Of a DNA stretch of 54,051 bases, positions 34,642-42,670 are shown in pieces. Position 1 is the first letter of the stretch. Each line of letters starts with the position of its first letter. The translations under genes and the position numbers were made by a program. The stretch is from contig NZ_BPQL01000122.1 of NCBI RefSeq assembly GCF_022179225.1, positions 1 to 54,051 on the forward strand. The letters are read 5' to 3'. This DNA comes from Methylobacterium goesingense. Lineage in GTDB: Bacteria > Pseudomonadota > Alphaproteobacteria > Rhizobiales > Beijerinckiaceae. Below the pieces are notes generated by a model. The model did not search any database. It saw nothing but the letters and a program-made list of their open reading frames with translations, and was not told where the DNA came from.

Positions 34642-35958
34642 TCACCGGCGCGGGGCGGCGGGACCGTCGAGGGGGGCGAGGCGATCCGGCGGATGAGCGG
34701 CCGTCGTCGGCATCCTGACGGGCCGCGACAGTCCCGCCGCGAGCCCGGCGAGATCGGGGCCCGGACCCTGCGTCTCCCCGGCACCGGGCGCGAAGAGCGA
34801 CCGGTCGAGGGCATCGAGTCCGGCGGCGATGCCGGGCTGCCCGCGCCAGGCCCGCGCGAGGTCCGGGTCTCCCTGGAGGGCGGGTGCGAGCGCGGCGCGA
34901 AAGGCGCGGGGGTCGCGCGCCGTGGCGGCCCGGCGCAGGGCGCGCCGGGTGCGTGCGTCGAGGCGCCGGCGCCCGGTGCCCCCGGAGCCGAAGCCGAGCA
35001 GGGCGAGACCGAGGCCGAAGGCCGTCAGGGCGGCGGAGGCGACGACGACCGGGGAGGCCGCGAGGACGGGTTTCGCCTCGTCGTCCCGGTCGGGCAGTCC
35101 ACCGCCGATCTGGCGGGCGGGGATCTCGGCCTCGCGCAGGGTGCGCGAGACGGTGTCGAACCACGGGATGACGATCGCGTCGAGGGGGATGATCTCCTCG
35201 ATTGCGGGACGCACGTCCCATTGGTAGGTCACGCGGGCCACGGGTCCCGAGGGGGTGATCAGGGTCTCGCGGGTGACCGGCCCGGCGAAGGTGAGGATGC
35301 CGCGCGTGCGCATCACGGGCCGCGGCGGCAGTCCCTCGGCGACCATGCCCTGCGCCTCCAGGGTGACGATGCGCCGGGTGGTCTCGCCGAGCTTCACCGT
35401 CTCGGGGTCGGGGCTCCAGGAATCCGTGATCGTCACGTCCTTGGCCGGCAGCCACCAGGGCTCCTTGGCGTCCGGCCCGCCCACCGGCTTCGTCCAGGTG
35501 GCGACGGGCAGGGTCACCGGGGCGGACGGCACGTCGACCACGACCCGCTTGCCGCCGTCGTTGACGGTGAGGCGGTGCAGGAAGGGATCGATGGTGAAGT
35601 CGCCCGGATGGTGCGGGAAGATCGCCACCACGCGGTCGAAGGCGATGGCGACCTGCCCGTCTGGCAGGCGGGTCTTCGACCAGGCGTCGCGGCCGAGCTG
35701 GGTCCAGCTGAAATTGGCCAGCGACGGCTGGATCACCTCCTCCAGCAGGATCGGCTGGCGGTAGACCCCGTGGATGCGCAGCAGCACCATCTCGCGGGAG
35801 AACGGATCGGCGTTGCCGTTGCGCTCCGGCGTCACCGTGAGGGTGAGGTCGCCGGGGCCGATCTCGGCGCGGAGGGGGAGGGGGGCGAGGAGGACGAAGG
35901 CGAGGCCGGCCGCGAGGACGCCACGCCGATGCCGAAACGCGGACCGAACGCTCACCAT
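34642..35958 (-). CDS. batD: BatD-like membrane-anchored protein of the MoxR operon
   Basis: This 438-residue protein has a signal peptide (GVLAAGLAFVLLAPLPLRA). A beta-rich periplasmic region of about 270 residues follows, containing GDLTLTVTPERNGNADPF and PGDFTIDPFLHRLTV. A membrane helix (VVVASAALTAFGLGLALLGF) and a basic cytoplasmic tail of about 120 residues come last. Position, size and domain plan match BatD, the last gene of MoxR/Bat operons. Its exact role is unknown; the group is linked to envelope stress and maturation of protein complexes. It overlaps the TPR gene by 7 bp. Confidence 0.72.
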   Translation of the reverse strand: MVSVRSAFRHRRGVLAAGLAFVLLAPLPLRAEIGPGDLTLTVTPERNGNADPFSREMVLLRIHGVYRQPILLEEVIQPSLANFSWTQLGRDAWSKTRLPDGQVAIAFDRVVAIFPHHPGDFTIDPFLHRLTVNDGGKRVVVDVPSAPVTLPVATWTKPVGGPDAKEPWWLPAKDVTITDSWSPDPETVKLGETTRRIVTLEAQGMVAEGLPPRPVMRTRGILTFAGPVTRETLITPSGPVARVTYQWDVRPAIEEIIPLDAIVIPWFDTVSRTLREAEIPARQIGGGLPDRDDEAKPVLAASPVVVASAALTAFGLGLALLGFGSGGTGRRRLDARTRRALRRAATARDPRAFRAALAPALQGDPDLARAWRGQPGIAAGLDALDRSLFAPGAGETQGPGPDLAGLAAGLSRPVRMPTTAAHPPDRLAPLDGPAAPRR

Positions 35959-36860
35959 GGATTGCTCCCACCGGGCACCGCCGTGCCGGCCTCGACGCGG
36001 GCCGCATGCTCCGCCTTCAGGCGCAGCTTGAGATAGCGTCCGGGATCGTCCGGCAGGGTCTGCAGCCAGAGGCGGTCGGGGCGGATCTCGTGGGCCTCGA
36101 AGCTCTTCGTCACCCGGCGCACCTCGCGCTCGGGCGCCGCCGCGACCATGGCGGAGCCCGCCCCCGTGCGGCCACGGCCCGCCGCGTCACTGGCCGAGCC
36201 GCGCGCCTCGCCCTTGCCGGAATCCACCGAGACCTGCTCGGCCTTGCCGCGCCGGGCCACCTTGCTATTGCCGGGCGTCGAGGAGGTGGTGCCGCCCTCC
36301 TTGTTGCCGGCCAGGCCCTCGCCGCTGGAGGTGGCCTGGGTATCGTCGTTGGGGTCCTGGTTCGAAGTCTTGTTGTAGCGCGCGCCCACCGTGGCGGTGG
36401 CGTTGGCCACGCCGCCGCCCTTGCCGGGATCGCCGGCGCCCTCGTCCACGAGGCGGGCGATCAGCGAGCGGTTGGCCTGTGCGTCGGCATCGCGCGGATT
36501 GTACTGGAGCGCGGCGTCGTAGGCGTCGAGCGCCCCCTGCAGGTCGCCGGATTTCGCGAGCGCGTTTCCGAGGTTGTAGGCGTTGCGCCGGCCGCCGTTG
36601 CGGAACAGGGCGGCGGCTTCCGTGTAGCGCCCGGCCTGGTAGAGGGCCGGGCCGCGCCAAGCCGGATCGTCGAGCACCCAGGCGGCGGCCCCGGGCAGCC
36701 CGGCCCCCATCAGGGCACGGCCGAGGCTGGTGCGCGGCTGCGCCGTGGCGGTGAGGCCGAGGATGCCCGCGCCCGCGAGCCCGAGGGCGCCCAGGCGCGC
36801 CCAGCGGGTCCATCCGCGGGGGAGCACGGGCAGGCGGGCGGACAACGAACCGATCGCCAT
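35952..36860 (-). CDS. batC: TPR protein of the MoxR operon (BatC-like)
   Basis: This 302-residue protein has a basic N-terminus with a hydrophobic segment (LGALGLAGAGILGLTATA). Tetratricopeptide-type helices with GRYTEAAALFRNGGRRNAYNLGNALAKSGDLQGALDAYDAALQ fit a BatC-like TPR. A long Gly/Ser/Asn-rich low-complexity part follows, and then a conserved-looking C-terminus (RPDRLWLQTLPDDPGRYLKLRLK). Its start overlaps the upstream VWA gene stop as TGATG. It probably scaffolds the two VWA proteins at the membrane. The frame upstream of the chosen ATG is a shadow of that gene. Confidence 0.78.
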   Translation of the reverse strand: MAIGSLSARLPVLPRGWTRWARLGALGLAGAGILGLTATAQPRTSLGRALMGAGLPGAAAWVLDDPAWRGPALYQAGRYTEAAALFRNGGRRNAYNLGNALAKSGDLQGALDAYDAALQYNPRDADAQANRSLIARLVDEGAGDPGKGGGVANATATVGARYNKTSNQDPNDDTQATSSGEGLAGNKEGGTTSSTPGNSKVARRGKAEQVSVDSGKGEARGSASDAAGRGRTGAGSAMVAAAPEREVRRVTKSFEAHEIRPDRLWLQTLPDDPGRYLKLRLKAEHAARVEAGTAVPGGSNPW

Positions 36861-37801
36861 CAGGCGCTCCTGCGGAACAGGACGAGGGCCGGCAGCAGGG
36901 CCAGCAGCACGAGCCAGCGCCCGAGATCGGCGAAGGCCAGCACGGTATAGCCCCCGGCGGCAAGGTGCTGGGCGGTGCTGGCGCCGACCGCGTCGAGGAC
37001 CGGGGCGGGGCTGTCGAGGAGGGCGAAGCGGCCCGCGCCCGCGTCGGTCAGGCGCTCGAGGGCGCCCCGGTCTGGCTTGGGCGAGCCCGCCGGCAGGCCG
37101 GGCCCGGCGGGCACGAAGAGCCCGTGCAGATGCCAGCCCTTGGCCCGGATCGCGGTGGCCTCGCGCAAGGCCGCGTCGCCGATGCCGTCGCCGTCGGTGA
37201 CGAGAACCACGTCGCCCGCGATCACGCCGGCCTCCTCCAGGGTGCGGCGGGCCAGCGCGAGACCGCGCTCGGGATGGGTGCCACGGTCCGGCACGGTGTC
37301 GCCGTCGAGGGCGAAGAGGGTCGAGGCGAGGGCGTCCCGGTCGGTGGTGGGCGGGGCGGCGAGGTAGCTGTCTCCGGCATAGACCACCACGGCGACGCTG
37401 CGGGTGCCGGCGGCCTCGGCCACGCCCTGCGCCACCTGGCGCACGTCCTTCAGGTGCCCGCCCTCCGCGATGGAGCGCGACAGGTCGACCACCACCACGG
37501 TGGCGTCGAGGTTGCGGAAGGTGGCGGCGTCCGGGCGCTCCACCGCCGGGCCGGTGAGGGCCAGGGCGACGAGCCCGGCCGCGATCGCCGCGGCGAGGTT
37601 CGCCTGGCGCCTGCCGCCCAGCACCGCCCCGCGCCGGGCGAGCAGCGCCATCAGGCCGGGATCGACGGCCCGGGTCCAGTCGCCGAGCGGTGCCGAGCGC
37701 CAGGCGGCGCGCAGCGCCAGGGCGGCCACGAGGGGAATCGCCACCAGCCACCAGGGCCGCAGGATAGCGCAGGTCCCGAGGAATGTGTCGAGGAGGCTCA
37801 T
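36860..37801 (-). CDS. batB: Membrane VWA-domain protein of the MoxR operon (BatB-like)
   Basis: This 313-residue protein has N-terminal hydrophobic segments (PWWLVAIPLVAALALRAAW and LAAAIAAGLVALALTGPAV). A von Willebrand A domain follows, with the MIDAS motif VVVVDLSRSIAEGG (DxSxS at residues 106-110) and VVLVTDGDGIGD. A C-terminal membrane helix (LGRWLVLLALLPALVLF) comes last. The VWA domain should bind metal and a partner protein. The start overlaps the preceding VWA gene as ATGA and the stop overlaps the TPR gene as TGATG. It is one of two tandem VWA genes. Confidence 0.85.
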   Translation of the reverse strand: MSLLDTFLGTCAILRPWWLVAIPLVAALALRAAWRSAPLGDWTRAVDPGLMALLARRGAVLGGRRQANLAAAIAAGLVALALTGPAVERPDAATFRNLDATVVVVDLSRSIAEGGHLKDVRQVAQGVAEAAGTRSVAVVVYAGDSYLAAPPTTDRDALASTLFALDGDTVPDRGTHPERGLALARRTLEEAGVIAGDVVLVTDGDGIGDAALREATAIRAKGWHLHGLFVPAGPGLPAGSPKPDRGALERLTDAGAGRFALLDSPAPVLDAVGASTAQHLAAGGYTVLAFADLGRWLVLLALLPALVLFRRSA

Positions 37802-38823
37802 GCGGTCCGCCGCGACGCGAGGAGGCCGGCCGCGGCCAGGAAGGCGAGGGCGGCGGGCCAGGGCCAGAGGTCTTTCCGCAGCGGCACCGGCGGCGCCTTG
37901 GCGCGTCCGCCCTCGATCTCGTCGATGGCGTTGGCCATGGCGACGAGATCCTCGGTGGTTTTCACGCGAAACATACGGCCGCCCGTGAGGTCCGCGATGT
38001 CCCGCAGCGTCTCGGTGTCGACCACGTCCTGCTCGCCCTCGGCGTTGGAGAGGTCGCGGGGGCCCAGCGCGATGGTGTGGACGCGGACGCCGAGCTCCTT
38101 GGCGAGGCCGGCCACGTCCCGGGGCGTGGTCTGGCCGGCATTGTTGGCGCCGTCGGTCATCAGGATCACCACCTTGGCGGTGGCGGGCGGCGCGCCCTCG
38201 GCCTCCGGCCCGGCCGGGGTCAGACGCCTGAGGGCGAGGCCGAGACCGTCGCCGATGCCGGTGGAGCGGCCAACGAGGCCGATGGTGGCCTCGTCGAGGG
38301 CGCGGGCGACGGTGGCGGTGTCGAAGCTCGGGCTCGCGGCCACGTAGGATTCGTTGGCGAAGATGACGAGGCCGATGCGGTCGCCGGCCCGGCGGCGGAT
38401 GAAGTCTGTGCCGACCCGCTTGACCGCGGCGAGCCGGTTCACGGTCTGGCCGTCGAGGGCGAAGTCGCGCCGCTCCATCGAGCCGGAGAGATCCATCACC
38501 AGCATGATCTCGCGGCCCGAGGCCGGCAGGGCGGTGGCCGGCAGGACGAGGCGTGGCCCCGCCAGGGCGACCACCAGGGCCGCCCACAACGTCCAGACCA
38601 GGATGGCGCGGCCGCGCCCGCGCGCCGCCACGCTGTCGCCCCGGGCGGCCTCGGCCACCAGGGAGGGCGGCACCCGCAGGGCGCCGCTCGCCCCGACCCG
38701 TTCGGGCGGCATCAGCCGGGCCGCCAGGAGCGGCAGGGGCAGGAGCAACAGGGCGTAGGGGCTCGCGAGGTCGAAGGCCGAGACGAGGGCGGTGAGCCAG
38801 TGGGGTACTAAACCCGTCAGCAT
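37798..38823 (-). CDS. batA: Membrane VWA-domain protein of the MoxR operon (BatA-like)
   Basis: This 341-residue protein has two N-terminal membrane helices (SPYALLLLPLPLLAARL and AILVWTLWAALVVALAGP). A VWA domain follows, with the complete MIDAS motif MLVMDLSGSMERRDF (DxSxS at residues 111-115), the Thr/Gly region VGRSTGIGDGLGLAL and VVILMTDGANNAGQT. A C-terminal helix ends it (WPAALAFLAAAGLLA). The ATG giving MLTGLVPHW starts one base after the DUF4381 stop. The pairing of a MoxR ATPase with VWA proteins is well established for assembly or metal loading of protein complexes. Confidence 0.88.
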   Translation of the reverse strand: MLTGLVPHWLTALVSAFDLASPYALLLLPLPLLAARLMPPERVGASGALRVPPSLVAEAARGDSVAARGRGRAILVWTLWAALVVALAGPRLVLPATALPASGREIMLVMDLSGSMERRDFALDGQTVNRLAAVKRVGTDFIRRRAGDRIGLVIFANESYVAASPSFDTATVARALDEATIGLVGRSTGIGDGLGLALRRLTPAGPEAEGAPPATAKVVILMTDGANNAGQTTPRDVAGLAKELGVRVHTIALGPRDLSNAEGEQDVVDTETLRDIADLTGGRMFRVKTTEDLVAMANAIDEIEGGRAKAPPVPLRKDLWPWPAALAFLAAAGLLASRRTA

Positions 38824-38824
38824 G

Positions 38825-39283
38825 TCAGGCCCCGATCCGGGCGAAGAGCCGCGCCAGTTCGGCGTCCACCGGCCCGGGCTCGGGCGCGCCGCGCTGATAG
38901 AGCCCCTCGGCGAAGATCCGGCCCGCGCCGGCGGTGAAGAAGGTGGTGGCGAAGAGCCGGTCGAGGGTGGCGGCCCAGGCTGTCCCCTGCGCATCCGCCG
39001 CCGCGTCGCCCTGGAGGGTGCGGGCGAGGCGGCGCAGGAGCTGCGCCTGCGCCACCCGGCGGCGCTCCGGCGGCAGGGCGTTGGCGGCGGCGAGATCGGC
39101 CAGGGCCGCGCGCCGGACGGAGCCGCGCCGGCGCGCCCGCAGCCAGCGCATCAGGCCGAGGGCCAGGGCCGCGGTGAAGCCGAGCGCGATGGCGAGCATG
39201 ACCGCGCCCTGGGCCCCGCCCGTCTCGGCGGGCAGGTGCAGGCCGCGCAGCTGGTCGAGGCCGGCCGGGGCGTCGGGCGTCAC
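38825..39283 (-). CDS. DUF4381 membrane protein of the MoxR operon
   Basis: This 152-residue protein has an N-terminal segment reading LDQLRGLHLPAE, one membrane helix (AVMLAIALGFTAALALGLMRWL), and an Arg-rich cytoplasmic domain with ERRRVAQAQLLRRLARTLQG. This is the DUF4381 plan, regularly found between DUF58 and VWA genes in MoxR operons. The start is GTG, preceded by the purine-rich AGGGAGGGG. It may link the DUF58 protein to the membrane VWA proteins, which is an inference from operon order. Confidence 0.8.
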   Translation of the reverse strand: MTPDAPAGLDQLRGLHLPAETGGAQGAVMLAIALGFTAALALGLMRWLRARRRGSVRRAALADLAAANALPPERRRVAQAQLLRRLARTLQGDAAADAQGTAWAATLDRLFATTFFTAGAGRIFAEGLYQRGAPEPGPVDAELARLFARIGA

Positions 39284-39310
39284 CGGGCCCCTCCCTGGCG
39301 GATGGGCGCC

Positions 39311-40267
39311 CTACAGCATCGCATCGAGGCGCTCCATCAGCGGCGCGTAGGCTTCCGGACCGGCTTCGACGTCGAGGCGCAGGCCCACGATGCCGCGCTG
39401 GGCATAGGCGACGAGGCGGGCATCGGTGCCCGAGGATGTCCGGTCGGCCCGGCTCGCCTGCACGGTGCCGCGCCGGCCGTCCGGCGTGGCGAAGGGGTAG
39501 AAGCCCGGCGGCCGGGCGCGCTCGAAGGCGTCGCTCACGAGCACGAGGCGGATCGACAGGCGCTCGGCCATGATCGTCAGGAGCGGGTCGAAATCCTCCC
39601 CCGGCGCGTCGAGGGCGCTGCCGATGACGAGGTGGCCGCCCGAGGGCAGCAGGCTCTGGGCCAGGGTCAGGGCGGGCGCGAGGGGCGGGTCCGCGCGGGT
39701 GTCGTCGGCCAGCGCCCGGGCGTGGGCCAGCGCCAGGGCGCCCGTGAGGGCGGTCATCGCCCGCTCGCCGCCGGCCGGGCGCACCACCACGGGCTCGCCA
39801 GCCCCCGCCGCCACGAGGCCGATGCGGCCGCCGTCGCCGACGATGCGCCAGCCGAGCAGGACCAATGCCTCGGCCGCCGCCACCGAGCGCAGGGCGCGGC
39901 GGGTGCCGAACAGCATCGAGGGTCTGACGTCGGCGAGGAGCACCACGGCGCGGTCGCGCTCGTCGTGGTGGGTGCGGACGTGCAGGATGCCGGTGCGGGC
40001 GGTGGCGTTGCGGTCGATGTGCCGGCGGTCGTCGCCCTCCGACCAGAGGCGCACGTCGTCCGGCTCGGAGCCGCGTCCGCGCCGCCGCGTCACGATCCCG
40101 CCGGGCAGGCCCGCCAGCGTCCGGGTGGCCGGGCCGGTTCCGCGCCGGGCGAGGTGGCGCAGGCCCATCAGCGCCTCGCCGGAGAGGTGGATGCCCGGCG
40201 CCATCAGCGGGTCGGTGTCCGGCAGGGCGACTGCGGCTGCGGCTTGGGCCGGGCTCGGCACGGTCAT
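39311..40267 (-). CDS. DUF58 domain protein of the MoxR operon
   Basis: This 318-residue protein has the DUF58 signature GSEPDDVRLWSEGDDRRHIDRNATARTG, which is the family's D-x-R-x-Y-x-x-G-D region with the Tyr replaced. VVLLADVRPSMLFG follows, resembling a degenerate VWA MIDAS (DxRxS). No membrane segment is visible, unlike many DUF58 proteins. It starts 7 bp after the moxR stop. DUF58 proteins accompany MoxR ATPases almost without exception; they probably present a client to the ATPase. Confidence 0.85.
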   Translation of the reverse strand: MTVPSPAQAAAAVALPDTDPLMAPGIHLSGEALMGLRHLARRGTGPATRTLAGLPGGIVTRRRGRGSEPDDVRLWSEGDDRRHIDRNATARTGILHVRTHHDERDRAVVLLADVRPSMLFGTRRALRSVAAAEALVLLGWRIVGDGGRIGLVAAGAGEPVVVRPAGGERAMTALTGALALAHARALADDTRADPPLAPALTLAQSLLPSGGHLVIGSALDAPGEDFDPLLTIMAERLSIRLVLVSDAFERARPPGFYPFATPDGRRGTVQASRADRTSSGTDARLVAYAQRGIVGLRLDVEAGPEAYAPLMERLDAML

Positions 40268-40274
40268 GATCCGC

Positions 40275-41285
40275 TCAGAGCGCCCGCACCCGCTGGACGA
40301 GGCCGCGGATGATGCCCCGCGCCGTCTGGCCCTCGGCGGCGGCGCGCCAAGTCAGGCCGATGCGGTGGGCCAGCGCGTCCGGGGCGAGCTCCGCCACGTC
40401 CTCGGGGATGACGTGGTCGCGGCCGCGCAGGTAGGCCCGGGCCTTGCCGGCGACCATCAGCGCCAGGGTGCCGCGCGGGGAAGCCGGGTGCTCGATGGCG
40501 GCGCGCAGATCCGGAGCCGCCGCATCGGTGCGGGTGCCGGCCACCAGCCGCACGAGATAATCCTTGAGCGCCGGTGAGACGTAGACGCCGAGGGCCGCCT
40601 CGCGGGCGGCGCGGATCTCCTCCACGGAGAGCCGCACCGGCATCGCCTCGGCGTGGTGGTTGAGCTCGCCCTCCACGAGGTCGAGGATGCGGCGCTCGGC
40701 GGCCTCGTCGGGCATCTCCACCAGGACGTGGAGGAGGAAGCGGTCGAGCTGTGCCTCCGGCAGCGGGAAGGTGCCCGCGTGCTCGATCGGGTTCTGGGTG
40801 GCCACCACCATGAATGGGTCGGGCAGGGCATGGGTGTGGCCCGAGACCGTGATCTGCCCCTCCGCCATGGCCTCGAGCAGGGCCGACTGCACCTTCGGCG
40901 GCGCGCGGTTCACCTCGTCGACGAGGACGAGGGAATGGAACAGGGGACCAGGCAGGAACTCGAAGTCGCCGGCATCCTGGCGCCACACGGTGGTGCCGGT
41001 GAGATCGGCGGGCATCAGGTCGGGGGTGCACTGGATGCGGGCGAAGCTGCCGTCGAGCCCGTCCGAGAGGCGCTTGACCGCGCGGGTCTTGGCGAGACCG
41101 GGCGCACCCTCGATGAGGAGGTGGCCACCGGTGAGGAGACCAATGAGGAGGCGCTCGACCATGGCGTCGGCGCCGATGAGCCCGTGCAGAAGGCCGTCGC
41201 GGAGCGCGAGGATGCGCCCGCGCAGGGCGGCATCGACGGGCTGAGCGCTGGTCGCCGGCCGTTCGGCAAGGACCGCGCCGCTCAT
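40275..41285 (-). CDS. moxR: MoxR-family AAA+ ATPase
   Basis: This 336-residue AAA+ chaperone has Walker A GAPGLAKT (residues 60-67) and Walker B LVLVDEVNRAPPKVQSALLEAM. MoxR-specific blocks are IQCTPDLMPADLTGT and VVATQNPIEHAGTFPLPEAQLDRFL (sensor 1 and Arg-finger region), plus a C-terminal lid with HPASPRGTLALMVAGKARAYLRGRDHVIPEDV. It is expected to remodel or load cofactor into a target together with the VWA proteins downstream. The methanol dehydrogenase maturation genes mxaR/S/C/L have the same logic, but no mxaF, mxaJ, mxaG or mxaI is here. The start codon overlaps the stop of a 22-codon ORF. Confidence 0.93.
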   Translation of the reverse strand: MSGAVLAERPATSAQPVDAALRGRILALRDGLLHGLIGADAMVERLLIGLLTGGHLLIEGAPGLAKTRAVKRLSDGLDGSFARIQCTPDLMPADLTGTTVWRQDAGDFEFLPGPLFHSLVLVDEVNRAPPKVQSALLEAMAEGQITVSGHTHALPDPFMVVATQNPIEHAGTFPLPEAQLDRFLLHVLVEMPDEAAERRILDLVEGELNHHAEAMPVRLSVEEIRAAREAALGVYVSPALKDYLVRLVAGTRTDAAAPDLRAAIEHPASPRGTLALMVAGKARAYLRGRDHVIPEDVAELAPDALAHRIGLTWRAAAEGQTARGIIRGLVQRVRAL

Positions 41286-41350
41286 GCGGAGATACCCGTC
41301 ACGCGGGCCGTGCGGGTCGCCTGCGGGGCAGGAACGGTGGGCCGGTCCAT
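41282..41350 (-). CDS. Putative 22-residue leader peptide coupled to moxR
   Basis: An ATG preceded at 6 bp by a perfect AGGAG opens a 22-codon frame starting MDRPTVPAPQATR. Its TGA overlaps the moxR ATG as ATGA. The peptide has no hydrophobic stretch and no run of a single amino acid typical of an attenuator, but is rich in Ala, Arg, Thr and Pro. The strong ribosome binding site here, with none equally good for moxR itself, suggests that moxR is translated by coupling. No homologue is known to me. Confidence 0.5.
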   Translation of the reverse strand: MDRPTVPAPQATRTARVTGISA

Positions 41351-41682
41351 GCGCGTCTCCTCGTGAATTTTTTCGGTGCGGATTCTTGAGCGATCCACGG
41401 TGGTTGGGTGTGCCCGCTGCGCGGGCCGGGCGTCAATCCCGAGGCGGCATCCGTGAGGCCGCAGGGCGCGCGGCCGGACATTTTGCCCGGACACTTTTTT
41501 GCGGGCTGACGGCAATGTTTTGATGCCAGCCGCCCACCGGCGAGAGCGCTGTTCGCCCTGGTCGATGCCATTTCATCGAAGGACCGCACATCAACTCGTG
41601 CAATCTGGCAATTGCGTATCAAAAGTATGCCTCCCGCAATATGAACAATCTGTGGTAGGCGAAGCATTTGAGGAGTTACACC
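41351..41682. other. Intergenic region between the moxR operon and the GIY-YIG gene
   Basis: These 330 bp hold the moxR-operon promoter and leader and the upstream region of the low-GC gene. An imperfect repeat, CCGGACATTTT and CCGGACACTTTTTT, stands at 41474-41500. From about 41500 the composition becomes AT-richer, continuing into the next gene. The sequence GAGGAG stands 7 bp before the GIY-YIG start as its ribosome binding site. No credible ORF, tRNA or repeat boundary is seen. Confidence 0.5.
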
Positions 41683-42540
41683 ATGCCAATCATGTTCAAC
41701 TCTCTGCTTGTTGAGGCCGGGGTCGAGCCCAATACGGTTCGCTTGGTCCGCCATCACACCAACGCAGCGAATGTGATCCGATCGCCCTATCGTCTTTGGC
41801 GCGAGAACGTCGCAGCATTTGAGCAATATCAGAACGTTCAAGGGCAGGACCGATTTGAGGTTGGGCGCAAAGTCGCGAGTTTTGTAAGGTCGCCAGCGGG
41901 TGAAACGCTGTTTGTGGGATTATACGACGTGACCGCTCTTGGAGTTGCACCAGAGGGATTTTTAGATCCCGTAACGGGCGCAAATCTCGAAGGTTATCAC
42001 CTTTATGAAATGGAAATATGTGAACAACTTTCAGAGTTTAGAGGCCGCTTATCAATCGAATGGGGCCTTGGGGCTCTGGCGTGGGTCCAATTGGCTCACA
42101 GGCAAAATAAGGCTGTTCGCGAGATACGCATTGCTTTTCAAGACGAGCCATACCCAGGGCATTTTCTGTTCCGTTGTAGACTTAGTGATGTATCAAGTCT
42201 ACCTTCGGTTTGGATTGAACGTCTACGAGAAGCAAAGGGTGTGTATGTCTTAACATCAGCAGACTCGGGGGAGCACTACGTTGGATCGGCAGCTGGGACC
42301 GGCGGTTTTCACCAACGTTGGCTTCAACATGCCGCGATTGGTGGTGCGGCGGTGGGTCTACAAGCTCACGCAGCACCAGATTATCAGGTTGCAATTCTAC
42401 AGGTAGCCGCCGGGTTTGAATCAGAAGCAGATATTGTTCGAATTGAAAACGAATGGATGCGCAAAATTCAAAGCCGAACGATGGGCCTTAATCGTCAGCC
42501 ACAGACCGCTTTGCCGCCTGAGGGGGTAGAACAGACTTGA
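41683..42540 (+). CDS. GIY-YIG nuclease-family protein with uncharacterised N-terminal domain
   Basis: This protein has 285 residues. The C-terminal 100 residues are a GIY-YIG domain: GVYVLTSADSGEHYVGS (GVY at 186-188, YVG at 199-201), Arg212 in FHQRWLQH, a Glu in RIENEWMRKI, and MGLNRQ. The N-terminal 170 residues have conserved-looking features (VRLVRHHT, SPYRLWRENVAAFEQYQNVQ, GETLFVGLYDV, IEWGLGALAWVQ) that I associate with a family of uncharacterised GIY-YIG proteins. GC content is clearly lower than all neighbours and codons such as ATA, TTA and AGA appear. It probably cleaves DNA; restriction, defence or repair roles are open. Confidence 0.78.
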   Translation: MPIMFNSLLVEAGVEPNTVRLVRHHTNAANVIRSPYRLWRENVAAFEQYQNVQGQDRFEVGRKVASFVRSPAGETLFVGLYDVTALGVAPEGFLDPVTGANLEGYHLYEMEICEQLSEFRGRLSIEWGLGALAWVQLAHRQNKAVREIRIAFQDEPYPGHFLFRCRLSDVSSLPSVWIERLREAKGVYVLTSADSGEHYVGSAAGTGGFHQRWLQHAAIGGAAVGLQAHAAPDYQVAILQVAAGFESEADIVRIENEWMRKIQSRTMGLNRQPQTALPPEGVEQT

Positions 42541-42670
42541 TAAGCTTGACGTTGCACTTTGCAAATTGGCCCGCCTCTATCGAAAGGTTCGTGTTCATCA
42601 AGACTTCACCCTACCGCGAACCGGCGCTACGCCCCGCGCGTTCCCCCGGCCCCTGCCGGAGGCGCCGCTC

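Noticed and set aside
34642..41285. The MoxR operon as the methanol dehydrogenase mxa cluster
   Set aside because: No mxaF, mxaJ, mxaG or mxaI and no cytochrome gene is present, and gene order (two adjacent VWA genes, TPR, BatD) fits the general MoxR/Bat type.
41299..41841. Longer ORFs across the moxR/GIY-YIG intergenic region on either strand
   Set aside because: They lack ribosome binding sites and domains and overlap the well-supported GIY-YIG gene; only the 22-codon frame with a strong AGGAG was kept.
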